Source: Candidatus Microgenomates bacterium (GTDB lineage Bacteria; Patescibacteriota; Microgenomatia; UBA1406; HO2-37-13b). From it: a stretch of DNA of 64,000 bases. The notes below the pieces were generated by a model that saw nothing but the letters and a program-made list of their open reading frames with translations, made no database searches and was not told the DNA's origin. The position numbers and the translations under genes are program-made. Positions 1-10,495 of the stretch are shown here, piece after piece (positions within the stretch are counted from its first letter, which is position 1; every line of letters starts with the position of its first letter). Location of the stretch: NCBI GenBank assembly GCA_025449735.1, contig JANWIV010000003.1:124001-188000 (forward strand). Reading direction: 5' to 3'.

Positions 1-279
1 TCAATGCCAGGAGGACTCCTCTTGGAAGCAGGAGCTGGAAGCAAGCTTTATATATATGAGCGCGGACCATCGCACGCTGAGCATACCCAAGCAGGATTTA
101 ATGTGGATAATATTGAATCTATTGTTGATGAAATGACGACGGCTGGCGTCAAATTTGAGCATTATGACAGCTCGCCAATAAAAACCAATGAAAAAGGCAT
201 CGCTGAGCTTGATGGGGTGAAATCAGCTTGGTTCAAGGATCCGGATGGCAATATTTTGGCGATTAATCAAATGGCCTGA
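1..279 (+). CDS. VOC/glyoxalase-like domain protein, 5' end outside window (partial)
   Basis: Frame open from base 1; C-terminal motif AWFKDPDGNILAINQ is typical of the VOC family. Confidence 0.75.
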   Translation, partial: SMPGGLLLEAGAGSKLYIYERGPSHAEHTQAGFNVDNIESIVDEMTTAGVKFEHYDSSPIKTNEKGIAELDGVKSAWFKDPDGNILAINQMA

Positions 280-338
280 AGTAGCAAAGTAGCGGAACTC
301 ACTTGATTTAAGTATCTCGCTATCGGTAAACTATTGCT

Positions 339-1529
339 ATGGGGGAGTTTAAAATACCCAAACTATCAAATAACCGTCAAGCTATTGCTGGCCTCGTCAT
401 TGTTGGCACCCTTGTTTTGACGGTTATTCTTTCTTCACAACTTTTAGGATTGCAATCGACTAATAAAGCGCTCCATGCGCAAGAGCAAAATACCAAAAAA
501 TCTTTAGATCAAGTAAAAGAAGAGTTAGAAACACTTAAAAAAGAAGATCAACTGGTCATCAATAAGGCATTGAAGGCAGAAATAGATAATATCCAAAAAG
601 TCTATAAAAAAGCCGTCGCTACTTATGAAAAACTGTTGGTTTTAAAAGAAAAGACTGATAAAACTGGCTCCTTGGATGACAAATTTGCTGAGGTTTTGTC
701 GCTTCTTGCGGAGCGAAAATATTCATCGGCAGAGGGAATGCTCACGCTACTAAGCGAAGCTATCGACACTGAATCAGCCAAATATGCTGCCGCTTTTGCG
801 ATCCCCGCTCAGGTTGCTAGTTCTAACGCCCCGCCTGCTTCAGGTTATAGCAGGCAGAAAGTTGATACTTCAGTGGGATCTTATCTGGTGGACATTGTCG
901 CCGCCGATCTCAATAGCACCCGAGTGATTGTCGACACGGCCTCCGATGGCACATGTGGAAACGATTGTCCAGTGGCATCTTTAGGCGACTATGCGGGGAG
1001 AAGTGGCGCTTTTGCGGCCATCAATGGCCCTTATTTTTGCCCCGCGAGCTACCCTAGTTGCGCTGGCAAAACCAACTCATTTGATACTCTGCTGATGAAT
1101 AAAAACAAAATCTATTTTAATTCTGATAATAACGTCTACAGCAATGTACCGGTGGTAATTTTCTCAGGAAACTCGGCTCGTTTTATTGGTGCCAGCTCTG
1201 GTTGGGGCAGGGACACTGGCGTTGACTCAGTGATAGCGGCTCAGCCGATGCTGATGAGTGGGGGCGCGAGGGTCTTTGGTGGCGATGGTGAGGTAAAACG
1301 AGAAGGCAAGGGAAGTCGAAGCTTTATCGGTGCCTCGGGCAGTACGGTATATATTGGTGTTGTTCATAATGCTAGTGTCGCAGAAGTCGCCCATGTGCTG
1401 GAGACTTTAGGCGTGCAGAATGCCCTTAATCTCGATAGCGGGGGATCAACCGCGATGATGTGGCAGGGAAAGTATTTGGTAGGTCCGGGCCGAGCTACGC
1501 CTTTTGGAATTCTAGTCACAGGTAAATAA
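339..1529 (+). CDS. Phosphodiester glycosidase (NAGPA-like) domain protein with N-terminal TM and coiled coil
   Basis: INGPYF, SFIGASGSTVYIGVV and NLDSGGSTAMMWQGKYL motifs of the phosphodiester glycosidase family. Confidence 0.8.
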   Translation: MGEFKIPKLSNNRQAIAGLVIVGTLVLTVILSSQLLGLQSTNKALHAQEQNTKKSLDQVKEELETLKKEDQLVINKALKAEIDNIQKVYKKAVATYEKLLVLKEKTDKTGSLDDKFAEVLSLLAERKYSSAEGMLTLLSEAIDTESAKYAAAFAIPAQVASSNAPPASGYSRQKVDTSVGSYLVDIVAADLNSTRVIVDTASDGTCGNDCPVASLGDYAGRSGAFAAINGPYFCPASYPSCAGKTNSFDTLLMNKNKIYFNSDNNVYSNVPVVIFSGNSARFIGASSGWGRDTGVDSVIAAQPMLMSGGARVFGGDGEVKREGKGSRSFIGASGSTVYIGVVHNASVAEVAHVLETLGVQNALNLDSGGSTAMMWQGKYLVGPGRATPFGILVTGK

Positions 1530-1551
1530 TCCCCGTGGTAAAATATGCTTT

Positions 1552-2637
1552 ATGAAAAAGGCGATTCTTTTAGTGGTGATTTTGCTTTCATTTGCTTTTC
1601 CATCATTTGCTCAGGAAAACGATTACTCTGCTCCAACGAAACAAGAGCAATTTGAAGCCGAAGTGATCAAAATTGACGTCCAAGAAAAACGTCGTTCGTT
1701 AGGTATAGAGCACACATTTCAAAAATTATCTATCGAAGTGATTACTGGTAAATACAAAGGAGAAAAGATGAAGGCCAGTGCTAACGAATTGCCCACTACA
1801 AACATGCACCTTTATCGCGTTGGTGATAAGGTTTTAGTCGCCAAAATTTCCGGAGTGGCTGGGGAACAAATTATGATTTTAGATTACCAACGTCGGGATG
1901 GCATTATGATGTTGACTCTCATTTTTATAATTTTGACACTGCTTATTGGTCGACTTCGCGGTTTAGCTTCTCTGATTGGTCTTGTTTACACATTCTTAAT
2001 TATTTTCTATTTTCTACTTCCCAGAATTTTAGCTGGCGACAGTCCGGTTTTAACCGCCCTTGTATCAGGAGCGCTTATCGTTCCAGTAACATTCTATCTT
2101 TCTCATGGCATAAACCGAAAAACTCATATGGCAATAGTTAGCACAATTATTGCCCTAATTCTCACCGGTGTCGTCTCGATTTTTTTTGTCGATGCCGCCC
2201 ACCTCACCGGCATGGCCGATGAAAATGTCGGTTTTCTACAACTCAGTGCCGATAAAATTTTAAATGCTAAAGGTCTTCTTTATGCCGGTATAATTATTGC
2301 TTTACTTGGTATTCTAGATGATATTACCGTAAGTCAAGCGGCAATTGTCGAAAAATTGCAAAAGAATTCTCCTTCTGCCAGCAGAGCCAAAATATTTTCC
2401 GAGGCGATGGATGTTGGACGCGATCATATTGCTAGTTTGGTCAACACATTAATTCTGGTCTATGCTGGAGCAGCACTACCTTTTTTACTACTATTTATAG
2501 TTACCGATCAATCAGTTGCGCAGGCGCTAAACTATGAAGTGGTCGCTGAAGAAATTGTTCGCACTTTAATTGCTTCAATAGGTCTTATTCTGGCGGTACC
2601 AATAACAACAATTCTCGCCTCTCTAAGTAAAAAATGA
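1552..2637 (+). CDS. YibE/F-like multi-pass membrane protein
   Basis: Signal peptide, multiple TM segments, LLGILDDITVSQAAIVEKL and EAMDVGRDHIASLVNTLILVYAGAALP motifs. Confidence 0.8.
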   Translation: MKKAILLVVILLSFAFPSFAQENDYSAPTKQEQFEAEVIKIDVQEKRRSLGIEHTFQKLSIEVITGKYKGEKMKASANELPTTNMHLYRVGDKVLVAKISGVAGEQIMILDYQRRDGIMMLTLIFIILTLLIGRLRGLASLIGLVYTFLIIFYFLLPRILAGDSPVLTALVSGALIVPVTFYLSHGINRKTHMAIVSTIIALILTGVVSIFFVDAAHLTGMADENVGFLQLSADKILNAKGLLYAGIIIALLGILDDITVSQAAIVEKLQKNSPSASRAKIFSEAMDVGRDHIASLVNTLILVYAGAALPFLLLFIVTDQSVAQALNYEVVAEEIVRTLIASIGLILAVPITTILASLSKK

Positions 2638-3365
2638 TGAAAAACATAACCGCTGACTTAAAAGCGGCTAGTGATCCAAATAAAATACCACTTTATCAAC
2701 GTTTTTTCAAAACGGGCAAGGGGCAATATGGTGAAGGAGATATTTTTATTGGTCTTACTGTTCCTCAACAGCGAACCATTGCCAAAAGATATTCTGCTTT
2801 GACTCTGCGTGACATTCAACAACTGCTTAAAAATCCGATTCATGAATTTAGATTAACGGCACTACTGATTCTTGTCAGTCAATTTCAAAGGACAGACATC
2901 GCAGGGCGCCAAAAAATCGTTGATTTTTATTTAAAAAATACAGAATATATTAACAACTGGGATTTGGTTGACCTATCGGCAGACAAAATCTTAGGTGAGT
3001 ATTTATTTAACCGATCTGAAATTAAAAAAACCCGGTATTTAGACTCAATTCAATACCGGGTTTTGACGCTGTTGAGTGAATCAGATAATTTATGGGTACG
3101 AAGAATCGCCATTATCTCAACCTTTGCCTTTATCAAAAAAGGTCAGTTTGAACCAACTTTAAGAATTGTTACTCTGTTGATTGAAGACAAACAAGACCTG
3201 ATTCATAAAGCCATCGGTTGGATGTTGCGAGAGATTGGCAAGCAGGATGAAAAAACTTTAACAGACTTTTTAGATAAAAATTATACACGCCTCCCTCGTA
3301 CCAGCCTACGTTATGCGATTGAAAGGTTGACATCAACAAAAAGAAATCACTATTTAGCTAAATAA
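2634..3365 (+). CDS. DNA alkylation repair (AlkD-like HEAT repeat) protein
   Basis: FFKTGKGQYGEGDIFIGLTVPQQR N-terminus and NNWDLVDLSADKILG; start overlaps upstream stop. Confidence 0.85.
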   Translation: MMKNITADLKAASDPNKIPLYQRFFKTGKGQYGEGDIFIGLTVPQQRTIAKRYSALTLRDIQQLLKNPIHEFRLTALLILVSQFQRTDIAGRQKIVDFYLKNTEYINNWDLVDLSADKILGEYLFNRSEIKKTRYLDSIQYRVLTLLSESDNLWVRRIAIISTFAFIKKGQFEPTLRIVTLLIEDKQDLIHKAIGWMLREIGKQDEKTLTDFLDKNYTRLPRTSLRYAIERLTSTKRNHYLAK

Positions 3366-3395
3366 GGTCCGTCCTTATTAAGGACGGACCTTATT
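3361..3395 (+). terminator. Strong intergenic hairpin, 16-bp perfect stem, 3-nt loop
   Basis: aataaggtccgtcctt / att / aaggacggaccttatt immediately after the AlkD-like stop; A/T-rich flanks. Confidence 0.8.
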
Positions 3396-3437
3396 ATTCC
3401 TCTTGCAAATTATCGTTTTTGAGATATACTAGTTTGT

Positions 3438-4010
3438 ATGAATCCTAAAATACTTCTTGGATTAGGAATCGCTGCTGCAATTCTGATTGGTTTACTACTC
3501 TTCATGACTCAAAAAAAAGGTAGCCTGCCAATCCCCAGTCGTAGCAATATCACTGAAAATACCATTTTCTCCGCAAAAGAAGCCCTCACCAAAGGAACTT
3601 CAGTCAAATGTGAATACACTGATCCTCAAGGAAGGAAGGGAATTATCTATGCCAATGCCGGTCGAGTTCGAGTCGAAGGATATGGCCAGGGAGAAGAGGC
3701 TTCCTACAGCATTTTTAATGGACTAAAATCTTATACCTGGTCTCCAACTACCAAAAAAGGCTATGTCTTCACCATTCCCGAAATCACCCCAGGAGTCACG
3801 GTCACTCCAGCTGACACAAGAGCTGATTTGAATGTAGCAGTTGACGCATTGGAAGGTTATGAGCAAAAATGTACTAATGAAAATGTCTTGGGAGAAATGT
3901 TTGAGCCACCGGCCGATGTCACCTTTGAGGATCTAAGCGCGATGATGGAACAAACGCAAGATCTTCAAAAGCAACTTCAAAATCAGGGGATAACCATTCC
4001 AAAATATTGA
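3438..4010 (+). CDS. Hypothetical membrane-anchored extracytoplasmic protein
   Basis: N-terminal TM helix then soluble domain with two Cys. Confidence 0.65.
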   Translation: MNPKILLGLGIAAAILIGLLLFMTQKKGSLPIPSRSNITENTIFSAKEALTKGTSVKCEYTDPQGRKGIIYANAGRVRVEGYGQGEEASYSIFNGLKSYTWSPTTKKGYVFTIPEITPGVTVTPADTRADLNVAVDALEGYEQKCTNENVLGEMFEPPADVTFEDLSAMMEQTQDLQKQLQNQGITIPKY

Positions 4011-4026
4011 TATATTTACGCTCGAA

Positions 4027-4425
4027 ATGATACCGATTGAAATAAATATTCTCGCTGTCTTTATTGCCGCTTTTGCTAGTATGGCAATTGGTTTTGTATG
4101 GTATGGCGTGCTATTTGGTAAAAAATGGGTCGCGTTATCCGGAATAAAAATGAACTCTAATGAAGATCCTAAGGCCGCTTATCTAGCCAGTTTTATCGCC
4201 ACATTAGTCATGGGATATGTACTCTCACATTTAATTCGATATTTAGCAATTGAGACGATTGCTCATATACTGCAGTTTTCTTTTTGGATTTGGCTTGGTT
4301 TTATCGCCGCCACGCAATTATCTGATGTATTATTTACCAAAAAACCGTATTCTCTTTATTTCATCAATATCGGCTATCAACTAGTCTCAATAACGGTAAT
4401 GACCCTTATAATCTCCTTAATTTAA
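4027..4425 (+). CDS. DUF1761-like small membrane protein
   Basis: GFVWYGVLFGKKWVALSG N-terminal pattern and 4 TM segments. Confidence 0.65.
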   Translation: MIPIEINILAVFIAAFASMAIGFVWYGVLFGKKWVALSGIKMNSNEDPKAAYLASFIATLVMGYVLSHLIRYLAIETIAHILQFSFWIWLGFIAATQLSDVLFTKKPYSLYFINIGYQLVSITVMTLIISLI

Positions 4426-4504
4426 GATGATCATATAAGTCCTTGACAGCTTATAAATCGACCATTACAATGATCTGTACTCGTTATTTATTTATTATCA
4501 AATT

Positions 4505-5233
4505 ATGAATATGGCTGACTTAAAAAAAACTCCTATTAACCCGATGCTCGTAATCTTAGTTATCGCCGCTTTTGCGATTGGTTTTCTTTTTTCCAAAGTG
4601 CAAAATCTTGAAAAGCAAATAAGCGGGGGAAATAATTCTGGGTCAAATGCTGCGGCCGACCCAGGCACTCAAGGCGAAGCGCCACAAGCTGGTGAGGTTG
4701 ACAAAGTGACTAGTAGCGACCATATTCGCGGTAATTTATCAAAAGCCAAGCTAGCACTTATTGAATATTCAGACTTTGAGTGTCCATTTTGTGGCCAGTT
4801 TCATCCCACCACCAAAAAAGTACTTGATGCCTATGGCGACGATGTCGTAATCGTCTATCGTCATTTTCCACTCTCTCAAATTCATCCCAAAGCTCAAAAA
4901 TTGGCGGAGGCTTCTGAATGCGTGACTGATCTAGGAGGAAAAGACACTTTTTGGCAATTTGCTGATAAGGTCTTTGCTGATCAATCAATCACCCTTGAGG
5001 GCCTGCCTGCATTAGCCTCTTCGCTTGGAGTCAATCAAGCCAAATTCAAGACCTGTCTTGATGGTGGCAAAATGGCTGGTGAAGTCGACAAAGATTATCA
5101 AAGCGGCACCAAAGCCGGAGTCACTGGTACTCCAGGCAACATCCTAGTTAATCTGAAGACCGGTGAAAAAAAGCTCATCCCAGGAGCCGTACCATTTGAA
5201 ACTATCAAAGCTGATATAGACGCAATGTTATAA
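4505..5233 (+). CDS. DsbA/thioredoxin-fold oxidoreductase, membrane anchored
   Basis: EYSDFECPFCGQFHPT (CPFC active site), YRHFPL, GVTGTPGNILVN (cis-Pro). Confidence 0.88.
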   Translation: MNMADLKKTPINPMLVILVIAAFAIGFLFSKVQNLEKQISGGNNSGSNAAADPGTQGEAPQAGEVDKVTSSDHIRGNLSKAKLALIEYSDFECPFCGQFHPTTKKVLDAYGDDVVIVYRHFPLSQIHPKAQKLAEASECVTDLGGKDTFWQFADKVFADQSITLEGLPALASSLGVNQAKFKTCLDGGKMAGEVDKDYQSGTKAGVTGTPGNILVNLKTGEKKLIPGAVPFETIKADIDAML

Positions 5234-5459
5234 TCTCTATATTTAGTCATAAAGTCTATTTTTCTACTACGGCTTTTTAATATTCCAAATTGGTCGAAAA
5301 CTTTATATCTAGCTTAATTTAAACCTATACTATCAAACAATAATGAAACATACTAGAAAACAGTCAATATTATCGGTTTATTATTTATATCAACATATAT
5401 CAACTACTACTTGAATTAACAAACTAAACATAGTATAATACTGAGCTCATAACCAAACT

Positions 5460-5684
5460 ATGAGCTATATTTCCAATAATAACTTTTACACCGTCAAAGA
5501 AGTTTCATCAATTTTGCGCCTTAGCGTATTGACTATTTACAAATATATCCGCGAAAGAAAGCTTTCTGTGGTCAAATTTGGCGGTCATTATCGAATCAGC
5601 CCTAACTCATTGAATGAGTTTATTGACACTCACCTTGTTATTAAAATTGATCCCCCAGATTATGAGGAGGAGCAATATGAATAA
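5460..5684 (+). CDS. Excisionase/MerR-like helix-turn-helix DNA-binding protein
   Basis: FYTVKEVSSILRLSVLTIYKYIRERKLSVVKFGGHYRIS; stop overlaps next start. Confidence 0.8.
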   Translation: MSYISNNNFYTVKEVSSILRLSVLTIYKYIRERKLSVVKFGGHYRISPNSLNEFIDTHLVIKIDPPDYEEEQYE

Positions 5685-8600
5685 CAAAATTAGTATCATT
5701 GTCCCTATTTTTAATGAAGCCGGTAGTATTGTCGAGCTTTTATCACGGATTAAAAAAGCGCTCTCCAAAGAGGATTATCAATATGAGGTTATCCTTATTG
5801 ATGACAACTCTACCGATAATACTGATGCCATTATCACCAATTTTAAAAACTCAAAAAACGTTCAATTCTTCAAAAAAAGGGGGCAACAAGGTAAGTCTTT
5901 TTCTCTAATTGAAGGATTTGAAAAAGCTAAGGGAGAGATTATTGTCATGATAGATGGCGATCTGCAATATCCACCAGAATCAATTCCTGAAATGATTAAG
6001 TCACTTGAAACGGCTGATATTATCATTGCCAAAAGAAAACAATATGAAGATCTTTTAATTAGAAAAGTTCTAAGTAATTCTTTTAGGTTGTTTTTTGGCA
6101 AAGCACTCTTTGGACTAGGGCATGATATTCAATCTGGACTAAAAGTGATGACTCGTGAAGTCATTGAAACGGTCAAATTTATTCCGAAGTCAGCCTGGAC
6201 TTTTGACCTAGAATTTCTTCATCGTGCTAAAAGTGGTGGGTTTACTATCACCGAAGTCGATACCGTTTTTGCCCGCCGTAAGAATGATTTATCAAAAGTA
6301 GCCTTTATTCAAACCACTTTAGAAATCGGCTTGCAAGCCTTGCGCTTGAGGACCAAAAAAATTGCGCCACTCTCAATTCAGCCCCAAAAAGCTGATTCAA
6401 TGATCGGTGCTGGAGTGGGTTATAAAAAAAATAAGTACATCACTCATACAACCATTGCCCATCAAAATACCGCCATCATCACCTTTAGCACCACACAAAA
6501 ATTGACAATTTTATTTTTGTTAGTTACGGTCATAGCCGGTCTCATAACCTCTCCCCTTTTGACCGCCCAGATAGTTGTGGCTTTATTGAGTGCAATTTAT
6601 TTTGTTGATGTTTTGTTCAATTTATATCTAATTATAAAAAGCTTAGCTTTTCCTCAAGAAATAGTCGCCACTGATCAAGAAATCACCGATATTGAGGAAC
6701 GACGACTACCTATCTATTCCATCCTTTGCCCACTTTACAGAGAAGCTCATATATTGCCGCAATTTCTTGATGCCATTGATAAAATTTCCTGGCCCAAAAA
6801 TAAACTTGATGTCCTACTCCTTCTTGAAGTGGATGATCAAACTACCATCGACAAAGTCAAATTGATGGATCTGCCTTCGTATGTCAGGGTTCTGGTCGTC
6901 CCTCATTCACTACCAAAGACCAAACCAAAAGCTTGCAACTACGGTCTGGCTCATGCTAGGGGAGAATATTTGGTCATCTATGATGCCGAAGATGTCCCTG
7001 ATCCGCTTCAACTTAAGAAAGCCTACTTGGGTTTTCAAAAAGTCAGCCCCAATACTGTTTGTCTTCAAGCAAAATTAAATTATTACAATCCGCATCAAAA
7101 TCTTTTGACTCGTTTTTTTACTGCTGAATATTCGCTTTGGTTTGATGTCACCTTGACAGGTTTGCAGTCTATCAATACTATTATCCCCCTTGGTGGCACC
7201 TCTAATCATTTTAAAACCAAAAGTCTAAAAGAGATTGAAGGTTGGGATCCATTTAATGTCACCGAAGATGCTGATCTTGGTATCCGACTTTTTAAATATG
7301 GCTACAAAACAGCCATTATTGATTCTGTGACTCTTGAGGAAGCCAATAGTCGAGTCGGTAACTGGCTAAGACAACGCTCTCGATGGATAAAAGGCTACAT
7401 GCAAACCTACCTGGTCCATGTCAGACAGGCTCTTGATAAGAGAAAAATCAACGGTCGACACAGTCTTTTATTCCAACTGACTATCGGAGGAAAAATTGCT
7501 TTCTTATTTATTAATCCATTTTTATGGGTAGCCACTATCGCTTATTTTACTCTTTATGCCTATGTGGGAGCTTCGATTGAAGCGCTTTATCCTTCGGTAA
7601 TTTTTTATATGGCACTTTCTTCTTTGGTCTTTGGCAATTTCTTATTCCTCTACTACTATATGATTGGAGTCGCCAAAAAAGGTCAATGGTCTTTGATGAA
7701 ATATATATTTCTTATTCCCATTTATTGGCTGATGATTAGTGTCGCCGCCGCCATTGCTCTTTTTCAACTTATATTTAAACCTCACTACTGGGAAAAAACC
7801 GTTCATGGTTTCCACTTTAACAAAAACGAAGATCATACGCTTCTTGCTGAAGAGATTATTGCCACCGATACAAAACGGACATTTCTACCAGCCAATATTT
7901 TAGGACTGATCAAATCACTACGACTTAAGAAAAATTATTTCCTAGGATTGGTCTTAATTGGATCAATGGGAGTGGGTAGTATTTTAAACTTTTTATTCAA
8001 TGCTTATCTTGGAAGAGTACTCAAATTTGAAGAGTTTGCTTTGATTAGTTTGATTGGTAGTTTCCTGGCAATCAGTAGCATGTTTTCTGGTGCTTTCAGT
8101 ACCACCATCAATTACAAATCGGGTTTTCTTATTGGTAAATATGGCGAAAATAGCGCCTATAATTTTTGGAAAAAAATCCGAGTCAGAGGACTATTGATGG
8201 GTGTCACTGCAATGATACTCTGGCTTCTATTGAGTCCAATTCTAGAAAACTTTTTCAAGGCATCAGACATTATCCCATTAATATTATTCTCGCCAATTTT
8301 ACTTATTGTCCTGACTACCGCGGCTGACAATGGCTATCTGGCAGGAAAGTTTCGCTTTGGATCAATCGCCATAATTAACATTGTCGAGCCTCTTGTCAAA
8401 CTCACTGCTGCAATCGTTTTAGTTAAGCTCGGACTCAGTCAACTGACCTACACTGCCATTCCACTTTCTATAATTGCCATCTTTTTACTCGGTTGGTATT
8501 TGGCTTTTGCCAAAAAACCAAATGGTGAAGAAGGCAAAAAGACACCCATCATAAACGATCGCTTCCCCCAAAAATTCTATCTCGTCTCTTTTTTGACTGG

Positions 8601-10494
8601 TTTTTCCATCATATTTTTTACTAATGTCGACGTCATTCTCGCCAATCATTATCTATCCTCATTTGAAGCAGGTCAATATGCTCTCGTTTCTCTTATTGGA
8701 AAAATGATCTATTTTTTCGGCTCTTTTGCCTCTACCTTTATCACTCCCCTGGTCAGTCGAAATGAGGGTCAAAACAAAAACTCAGATTCTATTTTGTATT
8801 ACACTCTCTTATCTACTGCCCTTTTAGTCTTGATTGGTTTTATTGTCCTGGGAGTGTTTGGTCATATTACCGCTCCTATTTTGTTTGGCAGTAAAGCAAA
8901 TTCGATAACGCGTTATCTGCTACTGGTCTGCTCAGCTCTGGCTTTGTTTACCATTTCAAAGGTTTTCACCAGTTTCTATCTGATCAAAAAACACTTCACT
9001 TTCTCTTTAACATCACTTTTGATAAGTATCGTCGCCACAATAGCTATTGCCTTTTTTCATCACTCATTGTCAGAATTTATTTTGGTCATGTCGATTGTAT
9101 GGGCTTCCCATTTGGCAGTAAATGTCACCTTACACCTCACAATAAATCAGATTAAAAAGTTTGAATCGGCAGTTCTAAAATGGCTCGACCACTCAACATT
9201 TAACAAGATTAATTTTGGCCACATTTCTCCCAAAACAATAATCTTAAATCAGCTCCAAAATTGGACAAGTACGTTTGTTAGCAAAGTCAACCAACAACAA
9301 TCTACATTCGATGATACTAGTTCCGATAAACTATCAATTCTTATCTTCAATTGGCGCGATACTAAACACGTTTGGGCAGGAGGAGCTGAGGTTTATGTGC
9401 ATGAATTGGCCAAGCGCTGGGTCACTCAAGGCAATCGGGTAACTCTTTTTTGTGGCAATGGGACCAAACAACCTCAGCATGAAACTATTGACGGTGTTGA
9501 AATTTTTAGACGAGGTAATTTTTATAGTGTATACATTTGGGGTTTCTTCTACTACATCTTTATGTTTAGGGGTAAGCATGACATCATCATCGACTCAGAA
9601 AATGGCATACCTTTTTTCACTCCTTTGTATGCCAAAGAAAAGATTTTTTTGCTGATTCATCATGTCCATCAAGAAGTATTTAGAAAAAGTCTCCGCTGGC
9701 CACTGGCACAATTGGCGCTCTTTTTGGAAGCCAAAATGATGCCAGTTGTATATCACAATATTCAGGTAATAACCGTTTCTCCTTCATCCAAAGCAGAAAT
9801 CATGCGCCATAAATTGACAGCAATTGAACCGATTATAATTTATAACGGCGTTGATTTGACCTCGTTTAAACCAGCCAAAAAAAGTGCCCAACCGATGATC
9901 TTATATCTTGGCAGGTTGCAATATTACAAAAGCTTGAATATCTTTATCAAAGCGGCCAAAATAGTCTTAGAAAAAATGCCCAATGCCAAGTTTATCATTG
10001 CCGGCGAAGGTGAAGAAAGGAAAAAATTACAACGATATGCGGTCAAGCTTGGCATCGCCGACAAAATTAAATTTTTGGGCAAAGTCAGTGAAGAAAAAAA
10101 GATTCGCTTGTTTCAAAAAGCTTGGGCTTTTGTCAATACTTCATATATGGAGGGATGGGGACTGACTACTATTGAGGCTAATGCTTGTGGCACACCAGCA
10201 GTGGCCTCCAACGTCCCAGGTCTTCGTGACTCTCTTAAAAATCCTCATACCGGATTTTTGGTTGACTATGGCGATTATGAGACCTTTGCCGAAAACATAA
10301 TTAAATTGATAAAAGATGAAAAGTTAAGAAAAGAAATGTCTGAAGAGTCAATTCGCTGGGCCAGCAATTTTTCATGGGAAAAAAGCGCCGACAAACTCTA
10401 TGAAACAATAAGCCACAACAAGTCGGCTAGCAACTCCCCTGCCCAAGAGAAAAAAATAAAGCAATTATTGAATAAATTAAGTTCATATTCATAA
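5677..10494 (+). CDS. Giant multidomain protein: GT2 + GT2 (QxxRW processive-type) + flippase-like MVF/Wzx module + GT4
   Basis: One uninterrupted frame; start corrected from 5614 to ATG 5677 with upstream gaggagg. SIIVPIFNEAG/MIDGDLQYPP; YDAEDVPDP, TEDADLG, QRSRW; many-TM segment; GGAEVYVHELAKRW and YMEGWGLTTIEANACGTP. Confidence 0.88.
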   Translation: MNNKISIIVPIFNEAGSIVELLSRIKKALSKEDYQYEVILIDDNSTDNTDAIITNFKNSKNVQFFKKRGQQGKSFSLIEGFEKAKGEIIVMIDGDLQYPPESIPEMIKSLETADIIIAKRKQYEDLLIRKVLSNSFRLFFGKALFGLGHDIQSGLKVMTREVIETVKFIPKSAWTFDLEFLHRAKSGGFTITEVDTVFARRKNDLSKVAFIQTTLEIGLQALRLRTKKIAPLSIQPQKADSMIGAGVGYKKNKYITHTTIAHQNTAIITFSTTQKLTILFLLVTVIAGLITSPLLTAQIVVALLSAIYFVDVLFNLYLIIKSLAFPQEIVATDQEITDIEERRLPIYSILCPLYREAHILPQFLDAIDKISWPKNKLDVLLLLEVDDQTTIDKVKLMDLPSYVRVLVVPHSLPKTKPKACNYGLAHARGEYLVIYDAEDVPDPLQLKKAYLGFQKVSPNTVCLQAKLNYYNPHQNLLTRFFTAEYSLWFDVTLTGLQSINTIIPLGGTSNHFKTKSLKEIEGWDPFNVTEDADLGIRLFKYGYKTAIIDSVTLEEANSRVGNWLRQRSRWIKGYMQTYLVHVRQALDKRKINGRHSLLFQLTIGGKIAFLFINPFLWVATIAYFTLYAYVGASIEALYPSVIFYMALSSLVFGNFLFLYYYMIGVAKKGQWSLMKYIFLIPIYWLMISVAAAIALFQLIFKPHYWEKTVHGFHFNKNEDHTLLAEEIIATDTKRTFLPANILGLIKSLRLKKNYFLGLVLIGSMGVGSILNFLFNAYLGRVLKFEEFALISLIGSFLAISSMFSGAFSTTINYKSGFLIGKYGENSAYNFWKKIRVRGLLMGVTAMILWLLLSPILENFFKASDIIPLILFSPILLIVLTTAADNGYLAGKFRFGSIAIINIVEPLVKLTAAIVLVKLGLSQLTYTAIPLSIIAIFLLGWYLAFAKKPNGEEGKKTPIINDRFPQKFYLVSFLTGFSIIFFTNVDVILANHYLSSFEAGQYALVSLIGKMIYFFGSFASTFITPLVSRNEGQNKNSDSILYYTLLSTALLVLIGFIVLGVFGHITAPILFGSKANSITRYLLLVCSALALFTISKVFTSFYLIKKHFTFSLTSLLISIVATIAIAFFHHSLSEFILVMSIVWASHLAVNVTLHLTINQIKKFESAVLKWLDHSTFNKINFGHISPKTIILNQLQNWTSTFVSKVNQQQSTFDDTSSDKLSILIFNWRDTKHVWAGGAEVYVHELAKRWVTQGNRVTLFCGNGTKQPQHETIDGVEIFRRGNFYSVYIWGFFYYIFMFRGKHDIIIDSENGIPFFTPLYAKEKIFLLIHHVHQEVFRKSLRWPLAQLALFLEAKMMPVVYHNIQVITVSPSSKAEIMRHKLTAIEPIIIYNGVDLTSFKPAKKSAQPMILYLGRLQYYKSLNIFIKAAKIVLEKMPNAKFIIAGEGEERKKLQRYAVKLGIADKIKFLGKVSEEKKIRLFQKAWAFVNTSYMEGWGLTTIEANACGTPAVASNVPGLRDSLKNPHTGFLVDYGDYETFAENIIKLIKDEKLRKEMSEESIRWASNFSWEKSADKLYETISHNKSASNSPAQEKKIKQLLNKLSSYS

Positions 10495-10495
10495 C

